NCBI RefSeq assembly: GCF_900102005.1
Contig: NZ_LT627736.1
Span: 372,001 to 436,000, forward strand
Direction: 5' to 3'
Origin: Microbacterium sp. LKL04
GTDB lineage: Bacteria; Actinomycetota; Actinomycetes; Actinomycetales; Microbacteriaceae
Length of the DNA: 64,000 bases
The translations under genes and the position numbers were made by a program. A model generated the notes under the pieces. It was not told where the DNA came from, searched no databases, and worked only from the letters and a program-made list of their open reading frames with translations. Shown here one piece after another: positions 53,118-60,538 of this stretch (position 1 is the stretch's first letter; each line of letters opens with the position of its first letter).

Positions 53118-54029
53118 ATGGGGCTTCTCGACGAAATTATCGACGGCGCGTCGTCCGACGGTGTATCCACGACAAACCTTCTCCGCAAAGTGCAGACGGT
53201 CGCACATCGGGTCGGCGCGACCGAACTACGTCAGTGGGTCAGGGCTGAACTTGACGGGTATGCCGAGGATGCGCCACTCCCTGCGTACCGAGGGCCGTAC
53301 GACGCTACGGTGAAGGCGACTTGGGCGGGCCCCTTCAACTCGAGCGCGCAAAGCACTCTCTCTACCGTTGGCGTTCCCACGCACTTCCTGCCGCTGTTCA
53401 AGTTCAGTTTTCGCCAGGCTGCCGCCGAGCTGGAGGTGCTTGCGGGTCAGGGCGAGGAGCTGGGGCAACCCTGGAATCCTTACGCACTGGCCGAGTACAA
53501 CGAGCTCGTCGAAAAGGAGGAAGTTCCGCACTTCGACATGATGGGGGTGTACTCGGCGCACCGCGTGGTCACTCCAGCGCTCGTAACTGCGATCGTCGAG
53601 AGCATACGAACCAAGGCACTCGACCTAGCTCTGGACCTTCAGACCGCGAACCCAGCCGCGGGGGAAGTCGGTGGACCAACACGAGACGATCCCGCGATTG
53701 AACAGGCCGTGATGGTCAACATAAATCACATTTACGGTGACGGTGCGAACATCGCACAGGGCAACGGGATCACCCAGAGTTCGACGGTGGCGAAGGGCGA
53801 TCTCACGGGCCTGGTTGCCGCACTCCAAGATCTTCTCGCTGACGCGAAGGTGATCGGAGAAGCTGTCGCGATCATTACCGGAGACAGCGATGCCTGTGCG
53901 AAGAAGTCGAAGCTTGGGAAGATCGCAGGCTCCATCGGGACCGGCGCGGTCCGGCTCGCCGGAGGAATCACCACTGAAGTGGCGGCCGCAGGAGTCCTCG
54001 AAGTTGCGAGCCAATTCCTCGGCTGGTAA
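53118..54029 (+). CDS. AbiTii-domain protein
   Basis: 303 residues. The N-terminal domain matches the AbiTii pattern: LLDEIIDGASSDGVSTTNLLRKVQTVAHRVGA (in residues 3-34), then LRQWVRAELDGY and LPAYRG. It continues to about residue 190. The middle holds VNINHIYGDGANIAQGNG; the C-terminal 60 residues include a Gly/Ala-rich hydrophobic stretch (IAGSIGTGAVRLAGGITTEVAAAGVLEVASQ) that could insert in a membrane. AbiTii proteins are associated with abortive infection, but the mechanism is not established. Divergent from hamA in the same island, so a second defence gene. Function inferred. Confidence 0.8.
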   Translation: MGLLDEIIDGASSDGVSTTNLLRKVQTVAHRVGATELRQWVRAELDGYAEDAPLPAYRGPYDATVKATWAGPFNSSAQSTLSTVGVPTHFLPLFKFSFRQAAAELEVLAGQGEELGQPWNPYALAEYNELVEKEEVPHFDMMGVYSAHRVVTPALVTAIVESIRTKALDLALDLQTANPAAGEVGGPTRDDPAIEQAVMVNINHIYGDGANIAQGNGITQSSTVAKGDLTGLVAALQDLLADAKVIGEAVAIITGDSDACAKKSKLGKIAGSIGTGAVRLAGGITTEVAAAGVLEVASQFLGW

Positions 54030-54132
54030 GCCGTCACCGCTCCTTCACGTTCTCTATGAATTAGGGCTCTGGCGCCGCCCGTAGATCGGTGCTCAGAGGA
54101 AGCGCCCAGCCCGACGCGGGTTCGCTACTGCA

Positions 54133-54684
54133 CTAGTCGAGCGTGCTCAAGCGAGGATTCGAGGTGCGCGGCGACTCCCAACCGTGCCGCTCAGAAATAC
54201 TTCTGGTGAGGTCCGCGGCGTGCATCTGCAACTTGGAGAGAGTCTGCCTGTCGTACCCGCTGTTGCGGAACAGGCGGAGATTCTGACTGAAAGCGTGCGC
54301 CCAACTCATCAGCGGGTCGAGGACCTTGAGACGACGCTCCACCGTGTCGCCCGGTTGCGCCGCATCCATCACCTGTCGGCCGAGGGTCGCGCCGAGGACT
54401 CGTTCGGACTCCAGCCACGCGTCGAGACCTTCCCACTCCGTGTACTCGTCGGCAAGTGCGATCGCGGCGATGCGCAGATTCGCAAGACGCTCGCCAACTG
54501 GCTCCGCACTCGGATCGAATCCAACGAGCCGCTGCACCGCCTCTTGTAGCGCGGACCAGAGCGCCGTTGCTGTTGCCCTCCTGGACTCCCGCAGCGCCTC
54601 ATTGGCGCGCCTGTTGGCCAGGATCGTTCCGATCCCGGCGATAACAGCGGCCAAGCCGGAGATGACGAGCGCAGCGATATCCAT
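54133..54684 (-). CDS. Small membrane-anchored hypothetical protein
   Basis: 183 residues. One N-terminal membrane helix (IAALVISGLAAVIAGIGTILA) is followed by a long, mostly helical soluble part with charged heptad-like stretches (ANEALRESRRATATALWSALQEAVQRL). No known domain. Inside the defence island, convergent with the AbiTii gene. It could be an accessory or cargo gene; no function assigned. Confidence 0.65.
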   Translation of the reverse strand: MDIAALVISGLAAVIAGIGTILANRRANEALRESRRATATALWSALQEAVQRLVGFDPSAEPVGERLANLRIAAIALADEYTEWEGLDAWLESERVLGATLGRQVMDAAQPGDTVERRLKVLDPLMSWAHAFSQNLRLFRNSGYDRQTLSKLQMHAADLTRSISERHGWESPRTSNPRLSTLD

Positions 54685-54939
54685 GGCTCGATCCTGGCAG
54701 GTCCGAATTGCGCCTGCCCGTTTGTGCGTCCGCTCGCGAGCGATGCGCGGTTGAGGCCTATTGCGCACGGGCCGGAGCGCGTGCGGTTACCGGTCCTGCA
54801 ACGGGCATCGCCGGCGTCGACGATGCGGTGGTGGAGGCGCTATGGGCGGAGCGAACGGATAACCCGCGCGATGCGATGCGCGAAGAGCGCGGGACGAACG
54901 ACTACTAATGAAGCCAACAGAGATGCCGGTGATCGTGCC

Positions 54940-55565
54940 TTCCGAGCCCTGCAGAGTCGACGACGCAAGCACGTCGACACCGCGCGACACCGAGTGAGGG
55001 TCGAAGAGAACGCAGTCGAGGTCGGCAGCCAGGGCATCATCGGCACGCCGAAGACGCACGAGAAGCGGACAGTGCCGCCCCGGTGTTCTTCGCGCCGGTC
55101 ATCGAGCACCTGGTCGCCACGCGACCGAGGGACGCGTTGCTCTTCGGCGACGGGGACCACTTCGTCCGACGAGCGAAGTCGACCATCGGATGGTTCAACA
55201 GCGCCGTAATGCAGGTTCGCGATGAGACGCAGGAGCGCATCGAAGCCGCGACTGCTGCTGGCTTTCGTCCGCCGCCTCCGTTCCCGCGCGTCACCCCTCA
55301 TGATCTGCGTCACACCGCAGCGTCGTTGGCGATCAGTGCCGGCGCCAACGTGAAGCCGGTCCAGCGGGTGCTCGGTCACTCGTCGGGTGCAATGACCCTC
55401 GACACCTACGCCGACCTCTTCGACGACTACCTCGACAACGTGGCTGCCGCGCTGGCTCGAGCCGCCGATGCGTCTGGCGTCGGAGACGTTCTCGCCTCGT
55501 TGGAGAGCGGCGTGCGGACGCGGAGTCGACGCGCCTCGTCGACCAGCGACTCGACGACCAACTAG
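54940..55565 (+). pseudogene. Tyrosine integrase remnant, truncated and frameshifted
   Basis: Two frames together give the C-terminal catalytic half of a phage-type tyrosine integrase. Frame one reads ...KHVDTARHRVRVEENAVEVG then IIGTPKTHEKRTVP (the beta-hairpin Lys). A shift near 55074-55083 leads into frame two: VFFAPVIEHLVATRPRDALLFGDGD, then HDLRHTAASLAISAG (HxxR), LGHSSGAMTLDTYADLF (His and the nucleophile Tyr). The N-terminal domain and the first catalytic Arg are missing. It is the enzyme that would have inserted this island in tRNA-Lys; it cannot be functional as written. Confidence 0.85.
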
Positions 55566-55647
55566 GTCCGCCGCGCACTTGCGGTCCGTTGCCGAGGCCG
55601 CGGCGCGGTTCGTCTAGCCCGCGGGCGCCAGAATCGGCCGTCAGAAG

Positions 55648-55666
55648 TGTTGCCATTCTGTTGCCA
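55648..55666. repeat. Short tandem direct repeats near att site
   Basis: Two copies of TGTTGCCA, 11 bases apart, about 80 bases from the right att repeat and just after the integrase remnant. Integrases of this class bind short direct repeats (arm-type sites) beside the core, so these may be old arm sites. Low certainty. Confidence 0.35.
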
Positions 55667-55733
55667 AGAGCTGGCGTTCAGTGACTCACAGCATCCCAAA
55701 TTCCGCGGGAAATCAGAGGTTCTGACGCTGTTT

Positions 55734-55760
55734 CAGAGGTGGGCCCCGTGGGGCTCGAAC
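55734..55760. repeat. Right attachment repeat (within tRNA-Lys)
   Basis: 27-base partner of 49546-49572. It overlaps the 3' portion of the intact tRNA-Lys gene, from the end of the T stem through the discriminator base and 6 bases beyond. The element therefore restored the tRNA on its integrase side. Confidence 0.9.
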
Positions 55761-55812
55761 CCACGACCCGCGGATTAAAAGTCCGATGCTCTACCGACTG
55801 AGCTAGAGGCCC
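55740..55812 (-). tRNA. tRNA-Lys (anticodon TTT)
   Basis: 73 bases read leftward: acceptor stem GGGCCTC paired with GGGGCCC, D arm GCTC/GAGC with AGTCGGTA loop, anticodon loop CTTTTAA giving anticodon TTT, T arm GTGGG-TTCGAGC-CCCAC, discriminator A. CCA is not encoded (CCT follows). All stems pair except the base of the anticodon stem. Host gene for the island. Confidence 0.95.
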
Positions 55813-55851
55813 TCAGCGACCCAGCCTAATGGGCGAGGGCGGCGGCATCCG

Positions 55852-56028
55852 TCACTTCGTGCCCTTCTGCGAGCTGAAGATGATGCCGAACATGATCCCG
55901 AACGAGAGGCCGAAGGCCGCACCGAGGCCGATGTTGTCGAGGAAGAGCATCCCGACGATCGCGCCGCCGAGCATGCCGAACGCGATCGACAGACCGAACG
56001 ACATTCCGCGCATGTTGTTGTTCGCCAT
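55852..56028 (-). CDS. Small glycine-rich membrane protein (58 residues)
   Basis: Starts MANNNMRGMSFGLS and continues with two glycine-zipper-like hydrophobic segments (IAFGMLGGAIVGMLFLDNIGLG and AAFGLSFGIMFGIIFS), then SSQKGTK at the C-terminus. Codon use is strongly biased to G/C at third positions, as in real genes of this window, and the frame is clean. Function unknown; likely an integral membrane protein. GAGGT lies upstream but close to the ATG. Confidence 0.75.
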   Translation of the reverse strand: MANNNMRGMSFGLSIAFGMLGGAIVGMLFLDNIGLGAAFGLSFGIMFGIIFSSQKGTK

Positions 56029-56080
56029 ACCTCGACGCTACGCAGAGCCCGGGTCACCGGCATCCCCCGGAAGGTGGAAA

Positions 56081-56129
56081 CAAAAGGAGGCGGCGCCGCC
56101 GAAGCCCGCAGAGCTTCGACGACGCCGCC
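56081..56129 (-). terminator. Intrinsic terminator after fasciclin gene
   Basis: Leftward transcript: 17-bp stem (56113-56129 with 56089-56105, two G-U pairs), 7-base loop, then TCCTTTTG. It begins 18 bases after the fasciclin stop. Confidence 0.8.
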
Positions 56130-56146
56130 GGTCATGAGACCGTGAA

Positions 56147-56815
56147 TTACATCGGGGGCATCAGCACCGAGTCGATGAGGTACACGGTTGCGTTCGCGGT
56201 CTCGACGCCACCACAGATGACCTTGGCGTCGTTGACCATGAGCTCGTCGCCCGAGCCGGTGACCTCGAGGTCCTGGCCCTCGACGGTCTTGTGGGTGCCG
56301 TCGATGTCGGCCGGAGCGATCTCGCCGGGGACCACGTGGTACGTAAGGATCTTGGTCAGCGTGGCCGAGTCCGTCTTGAGACCCTCAATGGTCTCGGCGG
56401 GGATCTTGGCGAAAGCGTCGTCAACCGGAGCGAAGACGGTGAACTTGTCGCCGTTCAGGGTGTCGACGAGGTCGACGTCGGGGTTCAGCTGGCCGCTGAC
56501 AGCAGCGGTGAGCGTCTTGAGGAGCGGGTTGTTCGAGGCCGCGGTCGCAACCGGGTCCTTCGACATGCCCTCGACCGAGCCGGCGCCGTCCGGAACAGCT
56601 GCCGCGTAGTCCGCGCAGCCGGGGCCGACGAGGTTCGACGCGGTGTCCATGCCGCCTTCGGTGGCTTCGGGCGACTCCATCGGAGCCTGCGAGGACGGGG
56701 CCTCGCTCGAACCGCTGCCGCTGTCCATCGAGTTCGACGAACATCCGGCGAGTGCGAAGGCACCGACCAGCGTCAGAGAGAGTGCTGCGGTCATCTTCTT
56801 CTTCGTGCTGAACAT
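56147..56815 (-). CDS. Fasciclin-domain lipoprotein
   Basis: 222 residues. The signal peptide ends at lipobox LAGC, then a Ser/Gly/Met-rich linker ([17 protein letters not shown]) leads to one fasciclin (FAS1) domain: [46 protein letters not shown] and [19 protein letters not shown] upstream fixes the ATG at 56815. It is the analogue of MPT70/MPT83 of mycobacteria, surface proteins whose genes are controlled by SigK. Here it is divergent from sigK-rskA, which supports the same regulation. Confidence 0.9.
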   Translation of the reverse strand: MFSTKKKMTAALSLTLVGAFALAGCSSNSMDSGSGSSEAPSSQAPMESPEATEGGMDTASNLVGPGCADYAAAVPDGAGSVEGMSKDPVATAASNNPLLKTLTAAVSGQLNPDVDLVDTLNGDKFTVFAPVDDAFAKIPAETIEGLKTDSATLTKILTYHVVPGEIAPADIDGTHKTVEGQDLEVTGSGDELMVNDAKVICGGVETANATVYLIDSVLMPPM

Positions 56816-57018
56816 GATTTCCTCCATGTGTTGGGACCGCCCTCTGCGGCGGCGATGACAGGTCTTCGGAACCGCTAGGCAAACGGATTGCACATCTGTC
56901 GAGATTTTTTTGGATCCGCGGTTTCGCGGGGCCTGCGCGGGTCACGAATCGCTCTCGATCCGCTCTGCTCACCAGGGATTCCCGCCCTGCCATCCGTGTT
57001 CGCGCGCGCGAGGATGGC

Positions 57019-57618
57019 ATGCTGGGACCAATGGTTATCGACGGTGTAGAAGTCCCTGAAGACGGGGAGTCGGCGGATCACGCCGGCGATCTCCTCGTTC
57101 GCGTCGCCGGTGGCGATCAGGCAGCCTTCGCAGAGCTCTACGACATGCTGTCCTCGCGGGTGTTCGGACTGATCCGACGGGTCCTCGTCGACCCCTCCCA
57201 GAGCGAGGAAGTGCTCCAAGAAGTCTTCTTGGAGATCTGGCAATCCGCTTCTGCCTTTGCTCCGAACAAGGGGCAAGGAAGAAGTTGGATCCTGACGATG
57301 GCTCATCGTCGGGCCGTCGACCGGGTCCGCGCATCGCAGTCCAGCGTGGACCGGGACATTCGCGTCGGCACCCGTGACGCGAACACACAACAAGAAGGCA
57401 TAGCCGAGCAGGTCGAGCTGCGGATCGAAGGTCGTCGCGTCGTACGCGCGCTTCGCTCGCTGCCCGACGCGCAACGTGAAGCCATCACCCTCGCGTATTT
57501 CGGGGGGTATAGCCAAAGTGAAATCGCGGCACTCCTCGGAGCGCCGCTCGGAACGATCAAGACACGGATGCGTGATGGATTGAACCGCCTACGACAGGAG
57601 ATGGGGGTGACGCTGTGA
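57019..57618 (+). CDS. sigK: ECF RNA polymerase sigma factor SigK
   Basis: 199 residues. Sigma region 2 (FAELYDMLSSRVFGLIRRVLVDPSQSEEVLQEVFLEIWQSA, in parts) and region 4 (RSLPDAQREAITLAYFGGYSQSEIAALLGAPLGTIKTRMRDGL, in parts) with a short linker containing WILTMAHRRAVDRVR. The layout matches SigK. Start at ATG 57019 or ATG 57031. Overlaps rskA by 4 bases (GTGA). Confidence 0.9.
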   Translation: MLGPMVIDGVEVPEDGESADHAGDLLVRVAGGDQAAFAELYDMLSSRVFGLIRRVLVDPSQSEEVLQEVFLEIWQSASAFAPNKGQGRSWILTMAHRRAVDRVRASQSSVDRDIRVGTRDANTQQEGIAEQVELRIEGRRVVRALRSLPDAQREAITLAYFGGYSQSEIAALLGAPLGTIKTRMRDGLNRLRQEMGVTL

Positions 57619-58403
57619 ACGAGAAGGACTTCGCCGAACTCTCGGCTGGGCACGCGCTCGACGCGTTGTCCGCGGAGGACGAGCAGGCGTATCAGCGGGC
57701 CCTCGCCGACCACCCCGAGTGGGAAGAGCTCGTCGACTCCGACGCACAGGTCGCCGGCTTCCTCGCCGAAGGTGCCGGAGAAGAGGCACCTCCCGCGGGC
57801 GTCCGCGATCGCCTCCTCGCGCAGATCGGGTCACTTCCGCACGGGATGCCGGTGGCCGCTGCATCCACTCCCGAGCCCGTCGTCGAGCCCGAGCCCGAGC
57901 TCGTCGTCGCCGGACCGCCGACCGAGGCGGTCCAGGCCGTCCAGCGTCGGACCTGGACGCGCGGACTGTTCGCCCTCGTCGCGTCAGCCGCCCTCCTCGT
58001 CGGCATCGGCTGGGGCGTCGGCTCCATCATGGAACAGGTGCGGACGCCGGCTCAGGTGCAGGCGCTCGAGCAGATCGAGGCCTCGCCCGACGCGCAGAGC
58101 GCCACGGGTCAGTTCACCGACGGCGGAGAGGCGGAGGTGCATTGGTCTCCCTCGCTCGGCAAGGTCGTGCTGACCACCGACGATGCGCCCAGCATCGCCG
58201 ACGACCGCACGTTCGAACTCTGGTTCGTCCGAGGCGATGAGCCGATCGCGGCCGGGACCTTCGACCCGTCCGACGATGTCACCGCCCTCCTCGACGGCGA
58301 CTTCCAGCCCGGCGACATCATCGCGATCACGGTCGAGCAGGCGGGCGGCTCGCCCGACGGCAAGCCGACGACCGAGCCGATCGTCGCGATCCCCACGGCC
58401 TGA
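57615..58403 (+). CDS. rskA: Anti-sigma-K factor RskA
   Basis: 262 residues, membrane-spanning. The N-terminal cytoplasmic part (about 1-100) holds the short anti-sigma domain (SAGHALDALSAEDEQAYQRALADHPEWEELVD in parts). One membrane helix follows (LFALVASAALLVGIGWGVG). The extracytoplasmic domain has WSPSLGKVVLTTDDAPSIADDRTFELWFVRGDE, typical of RskA. It holds SigK inactive until proteolysis releases it. Confidence 0.92.
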   Translation: MNEKDFAELSAGHALDALSAEDEQAYQRALADHPEWEELVDSDAQVAGFLAEGAGEEAPPAGVRDRLLAQIGSLPHGMPVAAASTPEPVVEPEPELVVAGPPTEAVQAVQRRTWTRGLFALVASAALLVGIGWGVGSIMEQVRTPAQVQALEQIEASPDAQSATGQFTDGGEAEVHWSPSLGKVVLTTDDAPSIADDRTFELWFVRGDEPIAAGTFDPSDDVTALLDGDFQPGDIIAITVEQAGGSPDGKPTTEPIVAIPTA

Positions 58404-58413
58404 CAGCCTTCAC

Positions 58414-58452
58414 AACGCACCCCGCTCCGGCTCCGACCGGGCGGGGTGCGTT
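58414..58452. terminator. Hairpin after sigK-rskA
   Basis: Perfect 12-bp stem AACGCACCCCGC / GCGGGGTGCGTT with a 15-base loop, 11 bases after the rskA stop. No U-tract. Likely ends the sigK-rskA transcript. Confidence 0.75.
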
Positions 58453-58474
58453 GCTGCCGGAGTAGCCTGGAGGG

Positions 58475-59113
58475 ATGTCTGACGCGTCCCGCGACTTCCA
58501 CAAGCCGGTCCGCCGCTCACCCGATTCGTTCGATCGCAACTTCGCCGCCGATGATCCCGCCGAAGCCAGCCGTGTGGCTCACGCCACGGCATCCGCTCTG
58601 CTCTCACGGGTGCGCGAACAGCCGCACGACGAAGTCATCGACAGGCTCGTGACCTTCACCGACGCGCACGGCATCGCGACGATCGCGGAGCTCTGGGCGC
58701 ACTCGCCCGCACGCTCGCTGCCGGGTGCGCTGTGGCGGCTGTACCTGCTGCAGTTGATGATCCACGACGACGCGGCGACCGCTGCGCTGCTCTACGAGCG
58801 TGGGCGAACGCGGCTGTCGTCGGCGGACGTCGTCATCGCGGGTGCGCCGGCTCCGGCGAGCCCGGACGAGCTCGTCTCGCTCATCGACCTGATCCTGCGC
58901 GGGGTGTTCGCGGGTGACTTCGCGCTCGCGCTCGAGCGGGCGGCATCCTTCTCGCGCGTCGTGGCTGCAGGGGCGACCGATCTCGCCGACGACTACGACG
59001 AGAGCGAGCCGGTGCGGGCGTCGACCTTCACGACGCGGGCGCTACGCCTCGACACGTACGCGGGGGACCTCATCGCGGCCGCAGCCCTGTGGCGACGCGA
59101 CGGCCTCACGTAG
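58475..59113 (+). CDS. Conserved hypothetical protein
   Basis: 212 residues, helical throughout, no membrane segment. It includes DFHKPVRRSPDSFDRNFAADDPAEASRVAHATASALL and ARSLPGALWRLYLLQLMIHDDA. I recognise it only as a protein common in Microbacteriaceae, sometimes misnamed RNA polymerase beta subunit in genome records; no polymerase features are present. Role unknown. Confidence 0.65.
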   Translation: MSDASRDFHKPVRRSPDSFDRNFAADDPAEASRVAHATASALLSRVREQPHDEVIDRLVTFTDAHGIATIAELWAHSPARSLPGALWRLYLLQLMIHDDAATAALLYERGRTRLSSADVVIAGAPAPASPDELVSLIDLILRGVFAGDFALALERAASFSRVVAAGATDLADDYDESEPVRASTFTTRALRLDTYAGDLIAAAALWRRDGLT

Positions 59114-59298
59114 GCATAGAAAGTGCCGGACCGCAGAACGCCTCTCGGCGCGTGGCCGCTCGCAGCGGCTGAAGATGGAGCCCGGGGTTACTGCGGCCCG
59201 GCTAGAAAAGTGTAACGGAGGGGCTCCCGAGGTATTCCGGTCCGGCGCGGATTCGGGGTCGGTCGGGCGTGTCGGGATGCGGTCTCGAGGCGCGTGCA

Positions 59299-59376
59299 CC
59301 GATGCAATGGTTCCTCGGCGACACGCGGCATCCCGGGGCTCGCGTGCGGCGTGTCGCGCGGCGACTATTGCATCGG
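59299..59376 (-). repeat. Palindromic repeat, copy 1 (inverted orientation)
   Basis: 78 bases with perfect 10-bp terminal inverted repeats CCGATGCAAT / ATTGCATCGG. The internal block GGCGACACGCGGCATCCC is the exact reverse complement of the GGGATGCCGCGTGTCGCC block of copies 2, 4 and 5, so this copy is inverted. It lies between a hypothetical gene and the class IV aminotransferase gene. Confidence 0.9.
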
Positions 59377-59409
59377 CTGACGGGGATGCCGCCGCGTAGG
59401 CTTCGTGGC

Positions 59410-60294
59410 ATGGCTTGGCGCTTCGCACTCATGATCGACCCTGCGGCATCCGACGATGCGCGCACCGACTTCGCCGACACGTTCAGCGAGATCGATCCCT
59501 CGACTCCCGCGTTGACCGTGGGGGAGTTGAGCACGCAGCGCGGTGACGGGATCTTCGAGTCGATCGGCGTCGTCGACGGACACGCGCAGGAGGTCGAGCC
59601 GCACCTCGCGCGGCTCGCGCACTCCGCCGAGATCTGCGAGCTGCCCGCGCCGAACCTCGAGCAGTGGCGCGAGGCGATCAGCCGCGCGCAGGCGGCGTCG
59701 GGGGAGGGAGAGGCGGTCATCAAGCTGATCCTGAGCCGCGGCGTCGAGCACGGTCCCACCCCGACCGCGTGGGTGACGGTGGCGCCGGCGGCGGACTTCA
59801 CGAAGCCGCGCACCGAGGGTATCGCCGTGGCCGTCCTCGACCGCGGCTACAGCATCGACCTGCCGGGTCGGGCGCCGTGGCTGCTGCTGGGCGCGAAGAC
59901 GCTGTCGTACGCCGTGAACATGGCCGCGATCCGCGAGGCGAAGCGCCGCGGCGCCGACGATGCCGTCTTCGTCAGCTCCGACGGGTTCGTGCTCGAGGCG
60001 CCGACCGCGTCGCTCATCATCCGGCGAGGCGACACGTTCGTCACCCCTGCGCCGAACGGCGGCATCCTTCACGGGACCACCCAGCTGAGCCTGTTCGACC
60101 ACCTCGCTGAGCGCGGCTTCGAGACTGCCTACGAGACCCTGCCGGTCTCGGCGCTCCACGACGCGGATGCCGCGTGGCTCGTCTCGAGCGTCCGCCTGGC
60201 CGCGCCCATCACGGCGGTCGACGAGCGGCCCCTGACCCTCGACGGCGAGCTCACGGCATCCTTCAACCAGTACCTGCTCAGCCCGCGCGACTGA
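59410..60294 (+). CDS. Class IV aminotransferase (aminodeoxychorismate lyase-like)
   Basis: 294 residues of the PLP fold-type IV family. Catalytic Lys is in LLGAKTLSYAVNM, with DAVFVSSDGFVLEAPTASLIIRR and GGILHGTTQLSLF as conserved substrate/PLP regions. Probably 4-amino-4-deoxychorismate lyase (folate pathway) or a branched-chain/D-amino acid aminotransferase; the sequence alone does not decide. ATG at 59410 follows repeat copy 1. Confidence 0.85.
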   Translation: MAWRFALMIDPAASDDARTDFADTFSEIDPSTPALTVGELSTQRGDGIFESIGVVDGHAQEVEPHLARLAHSAEICELPAPNLEQWREAISRAQAASGEGEAVIKLILSRGVEHGPTPTAWVTVAPAADFTKPRTEGIAVAVLDRGYSIDLPGRAPWLLLGAKTLSYAVNMAAIREAKRRGADDAVFVSSDGFVLEAPTASLIIRRGDTFVTPAPNGGILHGTTQLSLFDHLAERGFETAYETLPVSALHDADAAWLVSSVRLAAPITAVDERPLTLDGELTASFNQYLLSPRD

Positions 60295-60310
60295 GCCGTC
60301 GCCGGCGTTC

Positions 60311-60390
60311 GCGGATGCAATAGTTGCGACCCGACACGCCGCCGCTTGGGTTCGGGATGCCGCGTGTCGCCGGCGATCCGTTGCATCCGC
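60311..60390 (+). repeat. Palindromic repeat, copy 2
   Basis: 80 bases, terminal inverted repeats GCGGATGCAA / TTGCATCCGC (10 bp, perfect). Internal pairing CGACACGC / GCGTGTCG extends the cruciform. Begins 17 bases after the aminotransferase stop. Confidence 0.92.
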
Positions 60391-60443
60391 ACACGCGCCG
60401 CCGGGCCGATGCGTGGGAACCCGGTTGTTCTCGCCCCGGTCAC

Positions 60444-60521
60444 CCGATGCAATAGTCGCGACCCGACACGCCGCCCATGCGCCCCGGGATGCCGCGTGCC
60501 GCCGATGATCCATTGCACCCG
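60444..60521 (+). repeat. Palindromic repeat, copy 3 (most diverged)
   Basis: 78 bases. The left half, GATGCAATAG then CGACCCGACACGCCGCC, is nearly the same as copy 2. The right half has one change in the GGGATGCCGCGTGcCGCC block and ends ATTGCACCC, so terminal pairing is shortened to TGCAAT/ATTGCA. It lies directly after the 3' end of the DUF559 gene. Confidence 0.9.
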
Positions 60522-60538
60522 CGCACGCACCTCGGCTC

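Larger units (their letters stand above)
49546..55760. mobile_element. Genomic island integrated in tRNA-Lys carrying Hachiman and AbiTii defence genes
   Basis: A 6.2-kb block between 27-bp direct repeats that copy the 3' end of tRNA-Lys. Contents in order: a 340-base stretch without a clear gene, hamB and hamA (leftward), an AbiTii-domain gene (rightward), a small membrane protein gene (leftward), and a decayed tyrosine integrase next to the intact tRNA. The defence genes are visibly lower in GC and use rarer codons than the surrounding chromosome, supporting horizontal transfer. With a broken integrase the island is probably immobile unless helped in trans. Confidence 0.88.
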
